64,000 nucleotides of DNA from Allostella sp. ATCC 35155 (GCA_006738865.1 AP019701.1:797001-861000); one strand, 5' to 3'; counted from the stretch's first letter, positions 1 to 9,536 are shown. Numbers and translations are program-made. Notes: generated by a model from the letters alone, not told the origin.

Positions 1-249
1 CTCTTCGGCCGCGCCGAGGGCATCCTGCCGGCGCCCGAGGCCAATCACGCCGTCAAGGGCGCGATCGACGTGGCGCTCGAATGCAAGCGCGACGGCCGCG
101 CCCGCACAATCCTCTTCAACCTGTGCGGCCACGGCCATTTCGACATGCAGGCCTATATCGACTTCGCGGCCGGCAAGCTGCGGGACATCGACTACAGCGA
201 AGCCGAACTCGAGCGCGCGCTGGCCGGCCTGCCCAACGTCGCGGCCTGA
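1..249 (+). CDS. TrpB-like tryptophan synthase beta chain, 3' end (partial)
   Basis: The reading frame is open from the first base and stops at 247-249; about 82 C-terminal residues are present. The stretch LFNLCGHGHFDMQAY matches the conserved C-terminal glycine/histidine segment of the TrpB2 branch of PLP-dependent tryptophan synthase beta subunits, which join indole and serine. TrpB2 enzymes are often encoded apart from trpA, and no trpA is seen here. The PLP lysine and phosphate-binding loop lie upstream of the window, so the assignment rests on this short tail. It lies 21 bases before a transporter binding-protein gene, and the two may be co-transcribed. Another fold-type II PLP enzyme is possible but less likely. 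Confidence 0.7.
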   Translation, partial: LFGRAEGILPAPEANHAVKGAIDVALECKRDGRARTILFNLCGHGHFDMQAYIDFAAGKLRDIDYSEAELERALAGLPNVAA

Positions 250-270
250 GAAAACGGGGAGGGGAGGAAC

Positions 271-1476
271 ATGCACAAGATGCGTCGGGCGGCCGTACGG
301 GCTGCCATCGTGGGGGCCGCCATCCTGGGGGCCGGCGTCGCCGGGACCGCGCAGGCCCAGGCGCCGGTCAAGATCGGCCTGGTGCTGCCCTATTCGGCGG
401 GCCCCTTCGTCGCCATCGCCAACGAGATCACCGACAGCATGGCCCTGGCGCTCGAGGAATCGGGCTACATGGCCGCCGGGCGCAAGATCGAGATCCTGCG
501 CGAGGACACGACCCACAAGCCGGACGTGGCCCAGGCCAAGGCCAAGAAGCTCGTCTTCGAGGACAAGGTCGACATGCTGGTCGGCCCCGTCGCCTCGGCC
601 GAACTGACCGCGCTGTTCGACTTCGCGCATCAGGCGAAGGTGCCGCTGATCATTCCCAATGCCGGCGACAACGAGGTGACGGGCGAGAAGTGCAGCCCCT
701 GGGTGCTGCGCACCTCCTTCTCGAACGACCAGATCGTCCGCGACATGGGCCGCTGGATGGCGGGCAAGGGCTTCAAGAAGGTCGCGCTGCTCGCCTTCGA
801 CTACAAGGCCGGCCACCAGCTCATGGGCGGCTTCAAGAAGCCGTTCACCGAAGCGGGCGGCACCATCGTCACCGAACAATATCCGCCCTTCGGCCGCCTG
901 TCGGACTTCGGTCCGTGGCTCGGCAAGATCCGCGACGCCAAGCCGGACGCGGTCTTCACCTTCTTCGCCGGCCCGCCGGCGACGCTCCTGGTGCAGCAGT
1001 TCAAGGAGTTCGGCCTCGACCGCGAGATGAAGCTGGCGGGTGCCGGCTGGCTCGTCTCGCCGCTCAGCCTGCCGAGCCAGGGCAAGGCGGCGGCGGGCGT
1101 CATCGGCGTCCTCAACTACGTCCCGGCGATCGACAACCCGGTCAACAAGTCCTACCAGGAGCGCTTCCAGGCCAAGTTCAAGCGCACCGGGTCGGAGTTC
1201 GGCGCCCAGGGCTACGATACCGGCAAGCTGATCCATGCCGCGCTCACCCAGGCCGGCGGCAAGACCGACGACAAGGCGGCGCTGGTCAAGGCGATGCACG
1301 CCGTCCGCATCGAGGGCACCCGCGGGCCGCTGCGCATCGACCCCAGGACCAACAACGTCGTGCAGGACATCTACGTCTTCGAGACCGAACTGCAGGGCGA
1401 CAAGGTCGGCTACAAGGTCCTCGACCGCATCCGCGACGTGCAGGATCCGCCGAACGGCTGCAAGCTCGGCGGCTGA
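271..1476 (+). CDS. ABC transporter periplasmic binding protein, branched-chain amino acid (Liv) type
   Basis: 401 residues. The N-terminus has basic residues, a hydrophobic stretch and an AQAQA cleavage site, with no lipobox, so a soluble periplasmic protein is expected. The mature part follows the type I periplasmic-binding fold of the LivK/amide-binding family (VKIGLVLPYSGP-like opening near residue 32, VGPVASAE near 110, FSNDQIVRD near 150). The ATG at 271 follows a GGGGAGGGG ribosome-binding site. It opens a five-gene transporter set, and the permeases begin about 100 bases downstream. The ligand is not shown by sequence: members of this family bind leucine-type amino acids, amides, urea or aromatic acids. 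The TrpB-like neighbour makes an amino acid or aromatic ligand a reasonable guess only. Confidence 0.88.
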   Translation: MHKMRRAAVRAAIVGAAILGAGVAGTAQAQAPVKIGLVLPYSAGPFVAIANEITDSMALALEESGYMAAGRKIEILREDTTHKPDVAQAKAKKLVFEDKVDMLVGPVASAELTALFDFAHQAKVPLIIPNAGDNEVTGEKCSPWVLRTSFSNDQIVRDMGRWMAGKGFKKVALLAFDYKAGHQLMGGFKKPFTEAGGTIVTEQYPPFGRLSDFGPWLGKIRDAKPDAVFTFFAGPPATLLVQQFKEFGLDREMKLAGAGWLVSPLSLPSQGKAAAGVIGVLNYVPAIDNPVNKSYQERFQAKFKRTGSEFGAQGYDTGKLIHAALTQAGGKTDDKAALVKAMHAVRIEGTRGPLRIDPRTNNVVQDIYVFETELQGDKVGYKVLDRIRDVQDPPNGCKLGG

Positions 1477-1576
1477 TCGAACCGCTGCCGGCCGGCCCCG
1501 CGCCCCGGGGCCGGCCGCAGCCTCGCCGCAGCCGGCGATTGCCTGGCATCCGGCCTGCCGCTAATCAGGGGCGGCG

Positions 1577-2434
1577 ATGATCATCCAGCTTCTCAACGGC
1601 CTGCAGCTCGCGATGCTGCTCTTCCTGCTGTCGGTCGGGCTGTCGGTCGTCTTCGGGCTGATGCGGTTCGTCAACCTCGCCCACGGCACGCTCTTCATGC
1701 TGGGGGCCTTCGTCGGCCTCAGCACGGTCGAGGCGACGGGCTCATTCTGGCTGGCGCTCGCCGCCGGCACGCTGGCCGCGGCCGTGGCCGGCGGCCTCCT
1801 CTATCTCGGGCTGCTGCGCCGGCTGCAGCCGGCCGGACCCCTGAAGCAGGTGCTGGTCACCTTCGGGCTGATCTTCATCGGGCTCGAGGTCGCGCGCCTC
1901 GTCTGGGGCGACTATGCCGAGCGCCTGCCGGGGCCGGCCTCCCTGGCGGGTGCGACCGAGATCTTCGGCGTCTACTATCCGACCTATCGCCTCTTCGTCA
2001 TCGCGCTCGGCCTCGCCGTCGCGGCGCTGCTGCATTTCGGGCTGGAGCGCACCCGGCTCGGTGCCGTCATCCGGGCCGGCGTCGACGACCGCACGATGAC
2101 GGCGGCGCTCGGCATCGACATCGACCGGGTCTTCTTCGCCGTCTTCGTCGTCGGCTGCGCCCTCGCGGGCCTCGCCGGGGTCGTCGCCGGGCCGGTGCTC
2201 TCGGTCTATGCCGGCATGGACATGGGGGTGCTGATCCTGGCGCTGGTGGTGGTCGTGATCGGTGGCCCCGGCAGCCTCAAGGGCGCCTTCGCCGGCGCAC
2301 TGCTGGTCGGCATGGCCGAGACCTTCGGCCAGGTCTGGCTGCCGGAAGTCGCGGGCATGCTGCTCTACGGCCTGATGGCCGCCGTCCTCGTGCTGCGGCC
2401 GCAGGGACTGCTGCCGGCGGGCCCCCGGGCGTGA
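1577..2434 (+). CDS. livH: Branched-chain amino acid-type ABC permease (LivH family)
   Basis: 285 residues, strongly hydrophobic with about eight predicted membrane segments. The motif VVFGLMRFVNLAHGTLFMLGAF near residue 20 is the hallmark of LivH permeases, and GGPGSLKGAFAGALLVG near residue 225 is the conserved loop that contacts the ATPase. It forms the membrane channel with the downstream LivM-like protein. Its stop overlaps the GTG start of that gene (GTGA), consistent with translational coupling. The ATG at 1577 gives a normal-length protein. The gene symbol reflects the family, not a proven substrate. Confidence 0.9.
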   Translation: MIIQLLNGLQLAMLLFLLSVGLSVVFGLMRFVNLAHGTLFMLGAFVGLSTVEATGSFWLALAAGTLAAAVAGGLLYLGLLRRLQPAGPLKQVLVTFGLIFIGLEVARLVWGDYAERLPGPASLAGATEIFGVYYPTYRLFVIALGLAVAALLHFGLERTRLGAVIRAGVDDRTMTAALGIDIDRVFFAVFVVGCALAGLAGVVAGPVLSVYAGMDMGVLILALVVVVIGGPGSLKGAFAGALLVGMAETFGQVWLPEVAGMLLYGLMAAVLVLRPQGLLPAGPRA

Positions 2435-3405
2435 CCCCGCCCGCCTCCCATTCGCGGCACGCGGTCGCCCTGCTGCTGGCGGTCCTGGCCGTCGGCTACT
2501 GGCTGGCATCGGGCTATTACGGGAAGGAACTCGTCGCCGAGACGGCGATCACTGCCATTCTCGCCATGAGCCTGTCGCTGCTCGTCGGGCAGGCCGGCCT
2601 CGTCTCGCTCGGCCATGCCGCCTATTTCGGGATCGGCGCCTATGCGCTGGCCGGTTTCGGGCAGAAGCTGGGCTGGCCGCCGGCCCTGGCGATGGCGGCG
2701 GCGGTGGCCGTCGGCGCGCTGCTGGCGCTGGTGGTGGGCTGGGTTGCCGTGCGTCTGGCCGGCGTCTTCTTCATCATGATCACGCTCGCCGTCGGCGAGA
2801 TGATCCATGCCTGGTTCCTCAAGGACCGCAGCTTCGGCGGCGTCGGCGGCATGTCGGGCGTGCCCCGGCTCGACCTCTCGGGCATCGGCGTCGACCTCGC
2901 CGACCCCGCCCAGTTCGCGCTCTTCGCGCTCGCCGTCGCGCTGCTCGTCTATCTCCTGCTCGACCGTCTGGTGCTGTCGCCCTTCGGCCAGACGTTGCGT
3001 GCGATCCACCAGAACGAGGAGCGCGCCCGGGCGCTGGGCTGCCCGGTCGGGCGCTACAAGCTGGCGGCCTTCGTCGTCGCGGGTGCGGTGGCGGCCCTGG
3101 CCGGCACGCTGGCGGCCCAGCGATCGGCCTTCGTCTCGCCCGAACTCATGACCTGGACCCTGTCCGGCGAGATCCTGATCGTCGTCATCGTCGGCGGCAG
3201 CGGCAGCCTGCTCGGCGTCTCGGCCGCTGCCGCCCTCTGGATCGGGCTGCGCCACCAGCTCTCGACGATGACCGACCACTGGATGCTGGCGATGGGCGTG
3301 ATCTTCGTCGTCCTCGTGCTGGTGGCGGGCGACGGCATCGACGGGGCGCTGCGCGGGCTGTGGCGGCGGATCGCGGCGCGGCGGGCGGCCAGGAGGGCGG
3401 CATGA
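2431..3405 (+). CDS. livM: Branched-chain amino acid-type ABC permease (LivM family)
   Basis: 324 residues with about nine hydrophobic segments. AMSLSLLVGQAGLVSLGHAAYFGIGAYA near residue 45 is the LivM signature, and IVGGSGSLLGVSAAAALWIGL near residue 250 is the cytoplasmic coupling loop. It is the second inner-membrane subunit of the transporter. The GTG start at 2431 overlaps the livH stop by four bases, and its own stop overlaps the livG ATG at 3402. The C-terminus is arginine-rich (RRIAARRAARRAA), a likely cytoplasmic tail. Substrate is unproven, as for the rest of the cluster. Confidence 0.9.
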   Translation: MTPPASHSRHAVALLLAVLAVGYWLASGYYGKELVAETAITAILAMSLSLLVGQAGLVSLGHAAYFGIGAYALAGFGQKLGWPPALAMAAAVAVGALLALVVGWVAVRLAGVFFIMITLAVGEMIHAWFLKDRSFGGVGGMSGVPRLDLSGIGVDLADPAQFALFALAVALLVYLLLDRLVLSPFGQTLRAIHQNEERARALGCPVGRYKLAAFVVAGAVAALAGTLAAQRSAFVSPELMTWTLSGEILIVVIVGGSGSLLGVSAAAALWIGLRHQLSTMTDHWMLAMGVIFVVLVLVAGDGIDGALRGLWRRIAARRAARRAA

Positions 3406-4154
3406 CAGCGCCGGCCCTGGCGGCGGAGGGCCTACAGAAGTCGTTCGGCGCGCTCGAGGCGACCCGCTCGGTGACGCTGGCCGTGCCGGCCGGCGGCCGG
3501 CACGCCATCATCGGCCCGAACGGCGCCGGCAAGACCACGCTCTTCAACCTGCTGTCGGGCGCGCTGATGCCCGACGCCGGCCGGGTCCTGCTCGGCGGAA
3601 CCGACGTGACGCGCGACGGGCCGGACGGGCGGGCGCGGCGCGGCCTCGCCCGCAGCTTCCAGCGCAACAGCCTGTTCCCGGAGATGACGGTCGCGGCCGC
3701 GCTGATGACGGCATCGGCGATCGCCGACGGCGGCGCGGCGGCGTTCTGGCGCCGTTTCGACCGCGATCCGGCACGGGCCGACGCGGCGGCTGCGATCGCG
3801 GCCCGGGTCGGCCTCGCCGACCAGCTCGGCGCGCTCTCCGGCAATCTCGCCTACGGCGCCCAGCGCCAGCTCGAGATCGGGCTGGCGCTGGCGACCCGGC
3901 CGTCTGTGCTGCTGCTCGACGAGCCGACGGCGGGCATGAGCCCAGAGGAGACGCGGGCGATGCTGGCGCTGCTGGCCGGGCTGCCGCGCACCATCACGAT
4001 CCTCGTCATCGAGCATGACATGGACGTGGTCTTCGACCTTGCCGAGCGGGTCACGGTGCTCGATTACGGCGCGGTCCTGCTGGAGGGGACGCCCGCCGAC
4101 ATCCGGACGTCGGACGTGGTGCGGCGCCGCTATCTCGGCGAGCGGACGCAATGA
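3402..4154 (+). CDS. livG: ABC transporter ATP-binding protein (LivG family)
   Basis: 250 residues. Walker A is GPNGAGKTT (residues 38-46), Walker B is LLLLDEPTAGM, and the C-terminal switch histidine lies in IEHDMDVVF. The signature motif reads LAYGAQRQLEI, a slight change from the LPYGQQRRLEI common in LivG. It powers the Liv-type transporter as a heterodimer with the next gene. The ATG at 3402 overlaps the livM stop (ATGA) and was preferred over an in-frame GTG at 3360 that would add 14 residues inside livM. The stop overlaps the livF start at 4151. Confidence 0.9.
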   Translation: MTAPALAAEGLQKSFGALEATRSVTLAVPAGGRHAIIGPNGAGKTTLFNLLSGALMPDAGRVLLGGTDVTRDGPDGRARRGLARSFQRNSLFPEMTVAAALMTASAIADGGAAAFWRRFDRDPARADAAAAIAARVGLADQLGALSGNLAYGAQRQLEIGLALATRPSVLLLDEPTAGMSPEETRAMLALLAGLPRTITILVIEHDMDVVFDLAERVTVLDYGAVLLEGTPADIRTSDVVRRRYLGERTQ

Positions 4155-4846
4155 CGGCGCCGCTTCTCGCCGTCTCCGGGCTGCATGCCCATTACGGGCC
4201 GAGCCACGTCCTGCAGGGCATCGACCTGGCGGTGCCGGCGGGCGGCGTGGTGGCGCTGCTCGGACGCAACGGCGCCGGCAAGTCGACCACCCTCAAGGCG
4301 ATCATGGGCGTCGTCCGCCCGAGCGCCGGCAGCGTCGCCTTCGCGGGCCAGGCGATCGCCGGCGAGGCGACCGACCGGGTGGCGCGCCGCGGCATCGCCT
4401 GGGTTCCGGAGACGCGGGCGATCTTTCCGTCGCTCTCGGTCGAGGAACATCTGACGCTGGCGGCGCGGCGTGGCGGCTGGGGCCTGGACCGGATCTATGA
4501 CCGCTTCCCGCGGCTGCGGGAACGGCGCCGGTCCGGCGGCGGCACCCTGTCGGGCGGCGAGCAGCAGATGCTGACCATCGCCCGGGCGATGACGACGGCG
4601 CCGCGGCTGCTGCTGCTCGACGAGCCGACCGAAGGGCTCGCCCCGCTGATCGTCGAAGAGATCGAGGCGATGCTGCGCAGCCTCAAGGCGGAGGGCATGG
4701 CACTGCTGCTGGTCGAGCAGAATCTCGCCTTCGCGCTCGCCTTCGCCGACCACGTCGTACTCATCGGCAAGGGCCGGGTGCGCTGGAGCGGGCCGCCCGC
4801 CGACTTTCACGGCGCAGCGGAGGCGCAGGCTTGGCTCGCGGTCTGA
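4151..4846 (+). CDS. livF: ABC transporter ATP-binding protein (LivF family)
   Basis: 231 residues with Walker A GRNGAGKSTT near residue 38, signature LSGGEQQMLTIARAM, Walker B LLLLDEPTEGLAP and the switch region VEQNLAFAL. The 'EGLAP' after Walker B is characteristic of LivF. It is the partner ATPase of LivG in the transporter. The ATG overlaps the livG stop by four bases, so all five transporter genes appear to be one coupled transcription unit. The 3' end overlaps the next gene's TTG start by 16 bases. Confidence 0.9.
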   Translation: MTAPLLAVSGLHAHYGPSHVLQGIDLAVPAGGVVALLGRNGAGKSTTLKAIMGVVRPSAGSVAFAGQAIAGEATDRVARRGIAWVPETRAIFPSLSVEEHLTLAARRGGWGLDRIYDRFPRLRERRRSGGGTLSGGEQQMLTIARAMTTAPRLLLLDEPTEGLAPLIVEEIEAMLRSLKAEGMALLLVEQNLAFALAFADHVVLIGKGRVRWSGPPADFHGAAEAQAWLAV

Positions 4847-5409
4847 GGCGCCGCGGCGCCGGGTTCTGGGTCGCCATCGCGGCGGCGCTGGTCGCCGTCC
4901 AGGCGGCGGCGCTCTACGCCATGGGCCAACCGACGGTCTGCGCCTGCGGCGTCGTCCGGCTATGGGCGGGGGATGTCGCCGGGCCCGAAAACTCGCAGCA
5001 GCTCGCCGACTGGTACACGCCCTCCCACGTCATCCACGGGTTCCTGTTCTACGGGGTGGCCCGCCTGCTGCTGCGCCGTCGGCCGCTGGCGGCGCGGCTG
5101 GCGCTCGCGGTCGCCATCGAGGTCGCCTGGGAACTGGCGGAGAACTCCCCGCCGGTCATCGAGCGCTACCGTCAGCAGGCCCTGGCGCAAGGCTATGTCG
5201 GCGACAGCATCGTGAATTCGCTGGCCGACACGGCGGCGATGGCATCCGGTTTCCTGCTGGCGCGGCTGCTGCCGGCACGGGCGACCATCGCGCTGGCGGT
5301 CGCGCTGGAACTGGCCGTCCTCTGGGCGATCCGCGACAACCTGACGCTCAACGTGATCCAGCTCGTCCATCCGGTCGAGGCGATCTCGCGCTGGCAGGCG
5401 GGACGGTGA
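4831..5409 (+). CDS. UPF0314/DUF2585 family membrane protein
   Basis: 192 residues of unknown function. Four to five hydrophobic segments are visible. WYTPSHVIHGFLFYG (about residue 62), EVAWELAENSPPVIERYR (about residue 95) and GDSIVNSLADTAAMASGF are the conserved blocks of the DUF2585 family, found mainly in alphaproteobacteria. The TTG at 4831 lies inside livF and gives the expected family length; no ATG or GTG lies nearby with a better fit. It is probably co-transcribed with the Liv genes through the overlap, although this need not mean a shared role. The charged residues within the EVAWELAENSPP block are notable for a membrane protein of unknown activity. Confidence 0.8.
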   Translation: MARGLRRRGAGFWVAIAAALVAVQAAALYAMGQPTVCACGVVRLWAGDVAGPENSQQLADWYTPSHVIHGFLFYGVARLLLRRRPLAARLALAVAIEVAWELAENSPPVIERYRQQALAQGYVGDSIVNSLADTAAMASGFLLARLLPARATIALAVALELAVLWAIRDNLTLNVIQLVHPVEAISRWQAGR

Positions 5410-5434
5410 TTCGCGCCGGCTGCTGTCTTCCGGG

Positions 5435-6280
5435 TCAGGGCCAGCGCACCTCGGGCGGCAGCGACATCAGGATCGCCTCGACATTGCCGCCCGTCTTGAG
5501 GCCGAACAGCGTGCCGCGGTCGTGCAGCAGGTTGAACTCGACATAGCGGCCGCGGCGGACGAGCTGGTGCTCGCGCTCGGCCGGCGTCCAAGCCTCGTTC
5601 ATGCGGCCGCGGACGATGCCGGGATAGGCGGCGAGGAACGTCTCGCCGACGTCCCGGGTGAAGGCGAAATCGCGGTCCCAGTCGCCGGTGGCGAGCTGGT
5701 CGAAGAAGATGCCGCCCACGCCCCGCGGCTCCTGCCGGTGCGGCAGGAAGAAGTAGCGGTCGCACCATTCCTTGAACCGCGGATAGTAGTCCGGGTCGTG
5801 GCGGTCGCAGCAGGCCCGCAGCGCGGCATGGAACGTCCCGGCGGACGCGGGGTCGGGGGCCATCGGCGTCAGGTCGGCGCCGCCGCCGAACCACGCCTGC
5901 CGGGTGCGGATATGGCGGACGTTCATGTGCACGGCCGGAACCCGTGGCGACTGCATGTGCGCGACCAGCGAGATGCCGGATGCCCAGAAGCGCGGGTCCT
6001 CGGCGGCGCCCGGGATCTGGACGCGGAACTCCGGACTGAACTCGCCATGCACCGTCGAGACGTTGACGCCGACCTTCTCGAAGACGCGGCCGCGCATCAG
6101 CGAGATGACGCCGCCGCCGCCGCCGGGCCGCTCCCAGGGGGTGCGGACAAAGCGGCCGGCCGGGCGGTCGGCGAGCGGTCCGGCGAGTTCGTCCTCGAGC
6201 GTCTCGAAGGCGGCGCAGATGCGGTCGCGCAGATCCTCGAAGGCGGTCCGCGCCGCAGCCATGCGCTCGTCGTCGGTCAT
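5435..6280 (-). CDS. hemF: Oxygen-dependent coproporphyrinogen III oxidase
   Basis: 281 residues. The enzyme converts coproporphyrinogen III to protoporphyrinogen IX by two oxidative decarboxylations, using O2, in haem synthesis. Family blocks are clear: [46 protein letters not shown], and the C-terminal [13 protein letters not shown]...[17 protein letters not shown]. The ATG at 6280 overlaps the trmL stop by four bases, so the two genes are co-transcribed leftward. Its place beside the bc1 operon fits an aerobic, cytochrome-rich lifestyle. Length is slightly short of the roughly 300 residues common in this family, but no conserved block is missing. Confidence 0.95.
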   Translation of the reverse strand: MTDDERMAAARTAFEDLRDRICAAFETLEDELAGPLADRPAGRFVRTPWERPGGGGGVISLMRGRVFEKVGVNVSTVHGEFSPEFRVQIPGAAEDPRFWASGISLVAHMQSPRVPAVHMNVRHIRTRQAWFGGGADLTPMAPDPASAGTFHAALRACCDRHDPDYYPRFKEWCDRYFFLPHRQEPRGVGGIFFDQLATGDWDRDFAFTRDVGETFLAAYPGIVRGRMNEAWTPAEREHQLVRRGRYVEFNLLHDRGTLFGLKTGGNVEAILMSLPPEVRWP

Positions 6281-6753
6281 GTCCTCTCCCGCCCGGGCGA
6301 ATCCGGCAGGGGGAAGCCCCCGACCTGCCGCAACGCCTCGCCCAGGACCATGGCGGCAACCACCGCGACGTTCAACGACCGCCGACCGGGGCGCAGCGGC
6401 ACAGTGACGCGGGCATCGACCGCCGCATGGATATGCGGCGGCACGCCGGCGCTCTCCCGCCCCAGCAGCAGCGTGTCGCCCGCCGCGAACCGGAAGTCGG
6501 CATAGGGCGTCGGCGCGTGGCGCGTCAGCAGCACCAGCCGTCCCGGGCGGGCGGCCCGAAAGGCCGTCCAGGACGGGTGGCGGGCCACTTCGGCGAGGTC
6601 GAGATAGTCCATCCCGGCGCGGCGGAGGCGGGTGTCGCTCCAGACGAATCCCAGGGGCTCGACGAGGTCGACCGGCACGCCGAGACAGGCGCCGAGGCGG
6701 ATGATGGTGCCGACGTTCTGGGGGATGTCGGGCTCGTAGAGGGCGATGCGCAT
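6277..6753 (-). CDS. trmL: tRNA (cytidine/uridine-34 2'-O-)methyltransferase, SpoU/TrmL family
   Basis: 158 residues, the usual length for TrmL, a minimal SPOUT methyltransferase that methylates the wobble ribose of tRNA-Leu isoacceptors. Visible motifs are [13 protein letters not shown] near residue 14 (motif 1), [11 protein letters not shown] (motif 2) and [15 protein letters not shown] (motif 3, the trefoil knot that binds S-adenosylmethionine). The ATG at 6753 begins the canonical [13 protein letters not shown] opening; longer forms would add a low-complexity Ala/Pro leader. It is the first gene of a two-gene leftward unit with hemF. Confidence 0.93.
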   Translation of the reverse strand: MRIALYEPDIPQNVGTIIRLGACLGVPVDLVEPLGFVWSDTRLRRAGMDYLDLAEVARHPSWTAFRAARPGRLVLLTRHAPTPYADFRFAAGDTLLLGRESAGVPPHIHAAVDARVTVPLRPGRRSLNVAVVAAMVLGEALRQVGGFPLPDSPGRERT

Positions 6754-6797
6754 CGGGGGGGGTGCGGCGGGGCGCGCCTTTGCAGCGGGCGGGGTTT

Positions 6798-6832
6798 GCT
6801 TTATAGCCGAGCCGGTTCCGACGCCAGGGGGC
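6798..6832 (-). promoter_or_regulatory. Candidate promoter for trmL-hemF
   Basis: Read leftward, TATAAA (complement of 6800-6805) is a five-of-six match to the sigma-70 -10 box, unusual in this GC-rich sequence, and lies about 47 bases before the trmL ATG. The -35 position is weak (CTGGCG-like at 16-17 bases). The call rests mainly on the -10 box and on its position between the divergent trmL and petA genes. Confidence 0.35.
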
Positions 6833-6942
6833 GACGTCTCCGGCCGTGCGGCAGCGTGTCGCATCCCTTGGGGCGGTGATCCGTCTAGCTTGCGCCCGCG
6901 CGGGCGCTGGCGGACCCGTCCGCACGACTAAGGTGAGTTTTG

Positions 6943-7518
6943 ATGGCGAATTCCCCTGCTGACGCCACCGCTGGAGCTCATGCGCCCCGAATGGGGCATG
7001 ACGAAGGCGGAACCCGGCGCGACTTCCTCTATCTGGCCACGGGCGCGCTGGGCGCCGTCGGCGTCGCGTCGGCCGTCTGGCCGTTCGTCGCCTCGCTGAA
7101 TCCGTCCCGGGACGTGCTGGCCCTGTCCTCGACCGAGGTCGACCTCGCGCCGGTCAAGGAAGGCCAGGCGATCACCGTCACCTGGCGCGGCAAGCCGGTC
7201 TTCGTGCGCCGGCGCACGGGCGAGGAGATCAAGGAAGCCGAGGCGGTGTCGCTCGACTCGCTGCCCGATCCGCAGACCGACGAGGCGCGCGTCAAGAAGC
7301 CGGAATGGCTCGTCGTCGTCGGCGTCTGCACGCATCTGGGCTGCGTCCCCCTCGGCCAGAAGGCGACCGATCCGAAGGGCGACTATGGCGGCTGGTTCTG
7401 CCCCTGCCATGGCTCGCACTACGACACCTCGGGCCGCATCCGGAAGGGACCGGCGCCCTTGAACCTCGCGGTTCCGGGCTACGAGTTCCTGTCCGACACC
7501 CAGATCCGCATCGGGTAA
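6943..7518 (+). CDS. petA: Ubiquinol-cytochrome c reductase iron-sulfur (Rieske) subunit
   Basis: 191 residues. The N-terminus carries a twin-arginine motif (GGTRRDFLY, arginines 25-26) followed by one hydrophobic segment that serves as Tat signal and membrane anchor. The 2Fe-2S site is complete: CTHLGC (C129, H131, with C134 in the disulfide) and CPCHGSHYD (C153, H156, with C155 in the disulfide). It passes electrons from ubiquinol to cytochrome c1 in the bc1 complex. ATG 6943 was taken instead of the TTG one codon earlier, which would only add one residue. It is the first gene of the petABC operon, with 15 bases to petB. Confidence 0.96.
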   Translation: MANSPADATAGAHAPRMGHDEGGTRRDFLYLATGALGAVGVASAVWPFVASLNPSRDVLALSSTEVDLAPVKEGQAITVTWRGKPVFVRRRTGEEIKEAEAVSLDSLPDPQTDEARVKKPEWLVVVGVCTHLGCVPLGQKATDPKGDYGGWFCPCHGSHYDTSGRIRKGPAPLNLAVPGYEFLSDTQIRIG

Positions 7519-7533
7519 GGGAGACGATCCGTC

Positions 7534-8781
7534 ATGGCCTTCCAGACCCAGAACGCGCTGGTGCGGTGGATCGACCACCGGCTGCCGGTCTTCTCGTACA
7601 TGCACCACGAGTTGAACGAGTATCCGACGCCGCGCAATCTCAACTATTGGTGGAACTTCGGCTCGCTGGCGCTGCTCGTGCTCGTGGTCATGATCGCCAC
7701 CGGCCTGTTCCTGGCGATGCAGTACACGCCGAGCACGCTGCACGCGTTCGACAGCGTCGAGCGGATCATGCGCGACGTCAACTACGGTTGGCTGATCCGC
7801 TACATCCACATGAACGGCGCCTCGTTCTTCTTCATCGTCGTCTATATTCACATCTTCCGCGGCCTCTACTACGGATCCTACAAGCAGCCGCGCGAGCTGC
7901 TGTGGATCCTGGGCGTCGTGATCCTGCTGCTGATGATGGCGACCGCGTTCCTCGGCTACGTCCTGCCGTGGGGCCAGATGAGCTTCTGGGGCGCCACCGT
8001 CATCACCAACCTGTTCTCGGCCATTCCGCTGGTCGGCGAGAGCGTCGTGACCTGGCTGTGGGGCGGCTTCTCGGTCGACAACCCGACCCTCAACCGCTTC
8101 TTCGCGCTGCACTTCCTGCTGCCCTTCGTCATCGTCGGCGTCGTCGGCCTGCATGTCGTGGCGCTGCACCAGCACGGCTCGAACAATCCGCTCGGCATCG
8201 ACCAGAAGGGGCCGCAGGACTCCATCCCCTTCCATCCCTACTACACGGTGAAGGACCTGCTCGGCGTCGGGGTGTTCCTGATCGTCTTCTCGGCCTTCGT
8301 GTTCTTCGCGCCGAACTTCCTCGGCCACCCGGACAACTACATCCCGGCCAACCCGATGGTGACGCCGGCGCACATCGTGCCCGAATGGTACTTCCTGCCG
8401 TTCTACGCGATCCTGCGCGCGGTGCCGGACAAGCTGGGCGGCGTGCTGCTGATGTTCGGCGCGGTGGCCGTGCTGTTCATCGTGCCCTGGCTCGACACCT
8501 CGCGGGTGCGCTCGGCCAAGTTCCGCCCGATCTACCGCCAGTTCTTCTGGCTGCTCCTGATCGACTGCATCGTGCTCGGCTGGGTCGGCGGCAATCCGCC
8601 CGAGGGCGCCTTCATCGTCATCGGCCGCATCGCGACCGCCTACTACTTCCTGCACTTCCTCGTGATCCTGCCGTTGCTCGGCAAGCTGGAGCGCCCGCTG
8701 CCCCTGCCCGCCAGCATTGCCCAGCCGGTTCTGCCGGGCGGCCTCGCCGGGGCCGGTGCCGCACCGATGGAGAAGCATTGA
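7534..8781 (+). CDS. petB: Cytochrome b subunit of the bc1 complex
   Basis: 415 residues with eight to nine membrane segments. It carries the two b-type haems and both quinone sites of the bc1 complex. The b-type sequence blocks are intact: the N-terminal [15 protein letters not shown] segment, [20 protein letters not shown] (the Qo-site helix), and [13 protein letters not shown] (the PEWY motif of the Qo site). The length matches unsplit alphaproteobacterial cytochrome b, without a fused c1 domain. The stop and the petC start share one base (TGATG), suggesting coupled translation. The final ~20 residues are Ala/Gly/Pro-rich and poorly conserved. Confidence 0.97.
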   Translation: MAFQTQNALVRWIDHRLPVFSYMHHELNEYPTPRNLNYWWNFGSLALLVLVVMIATGLFLAMQYTPSTLHAFDSVERIMRDVNYGWLIRYIHMNGASFFFIVVYIHIFRGLYYGSYKQPRELLWILGVVILLLMMATAFLGYVLPWGQMSFWGATVITNLFSAIPLVGESVVTWLWGGFSVDNPTLNRFFALHFLLPFVIVGVVGLHVVALHQHGSNNPLGIDQKGPQDSIPFHPYYTVKDLLGVGVFLIVFSAFVFFAPNFLGHPDNYIPANPMVTPAHIVPEWYFLPFYAILRAVPDKLGGVLLMFGAVAVLFIVPWLDTSRVRSAKFRPIYRQFFWLLLIDCIVLGWVGGNPPEGAFIVIGRIATAYYFLHFLVILPLLGKLERPLPLPASIAQPVLPGGLAGAGAAPMEKH

Positions 8782-9536
8782 TGCGTACCTTCCTGCTCGC
8801 CGCCGCGCTCGCCACCGGCCTCGCCGCGCCGGCGCTCGCTGCCGGCGACGCCCCCAAGCCGCCCGCGCAGGACTGGTCCTTCGGCGGGCTCTTCGGGACC
8901 TTCGACCGGGCGGCCACGCAGCGCGGCTTCCAGGTCTACAAGGAAGTCTGCGCCGCCTGCCACGGCGTCTATCAGCTCTCCTACCGCAACCTCGCCGAGA
9001 TCGGTTTCAACGAGGAGGAGGTGAAGGGGATCGCGGCGCAGGCGACGGTCCGCGACGGTCCCAACGACGAGGGCGAGATGTTCGAGCGGCCGGGCCGGCC
9101 GTCGGACAAGTTCGCGCGCCCGTTCGCCAACGAGAAGGCGGCGCGTGCGGCGAACAACGGCGCCTATCCGCCGGACCTCTCCCTCATCGTCAAGGCCCGG
9201 CCGGACGGCGCGAACTATCTCCATGGCCTGCTGACCGGCTACGGCCCGGCGCCGGCGGGCATGACGATGGGCGACGGGATGAACTACAACAAGTTCTTCC
9301 CCGGCCATCAGATCGCCATGGCGGCGCCGCTCGTCGACAACGGCGTCACCTATTCGGACGGCACGCCCGCCAGCGTCGACCAGATGGCCAAGGACGTGGC
9401 GACCTTTCTCGCCTGGGCGGCCGAGCCCGAGCTGGAGGAGCGCAAGCGGACCGGCATCAAGGTCATTCTCTTCCTGCTGATCCTGACCGGCCTCCTCTAC
9501 GCGACCAAGCGGAAGATCTGGGCGGCGCTGCACTGA
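8781..9536 (+). CDS. petC: Cytochrome c1 subunit of the bc1 complex
   Basis: 251 residues. A cleavable signal peptide (ending ALAAG, about residue 21) precedes the haem-attachment motif C57-A-A-C60-H61. The distal methionine ligand is expected in HQIAMAAPL near residue 177. A hydrophobic helix near the C-terminus (VILFLLILTGLLYA) anchors the domain with the haem part in the periplasm. It accepts electrons from the Rieske protein and passes them to soluble cytochrome c. It is the last gene of the operon, and a strong hairpin follows 23 bases after the stop. Confidence 0.96.
   Translation: MRTFLLAAALATGLAAPALAAGDAPKPPAQDWSFGGLFGTFDRAATQRGFQVYKEVCAACHGVYQLSYRNLAEIGFNEEEVKGIAAQATVRDGPNDEGEMFERPGRPSDKFARPFANEKAARAANNGAYPPDLSLIVKARPDGANYLHGLLTGYGPAPAGMTMGDGMNYNKFFPGHQIAMAAPLVDNGVTYSDGTPASVDQMAKDVATFLAWAAEPELEERKRTGIKVILFLLILTGLLYATKRKIWAALH

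Noticed and set aside
81-1580. Alternative-frame 499-codon frame over the binding-protein gene
   Set aside because: The translation is Arg/Gly/Ala-rich noise that crosses the TrpB-like stop. The Liv binding protein in the other frame has a signal peptide and a family match.
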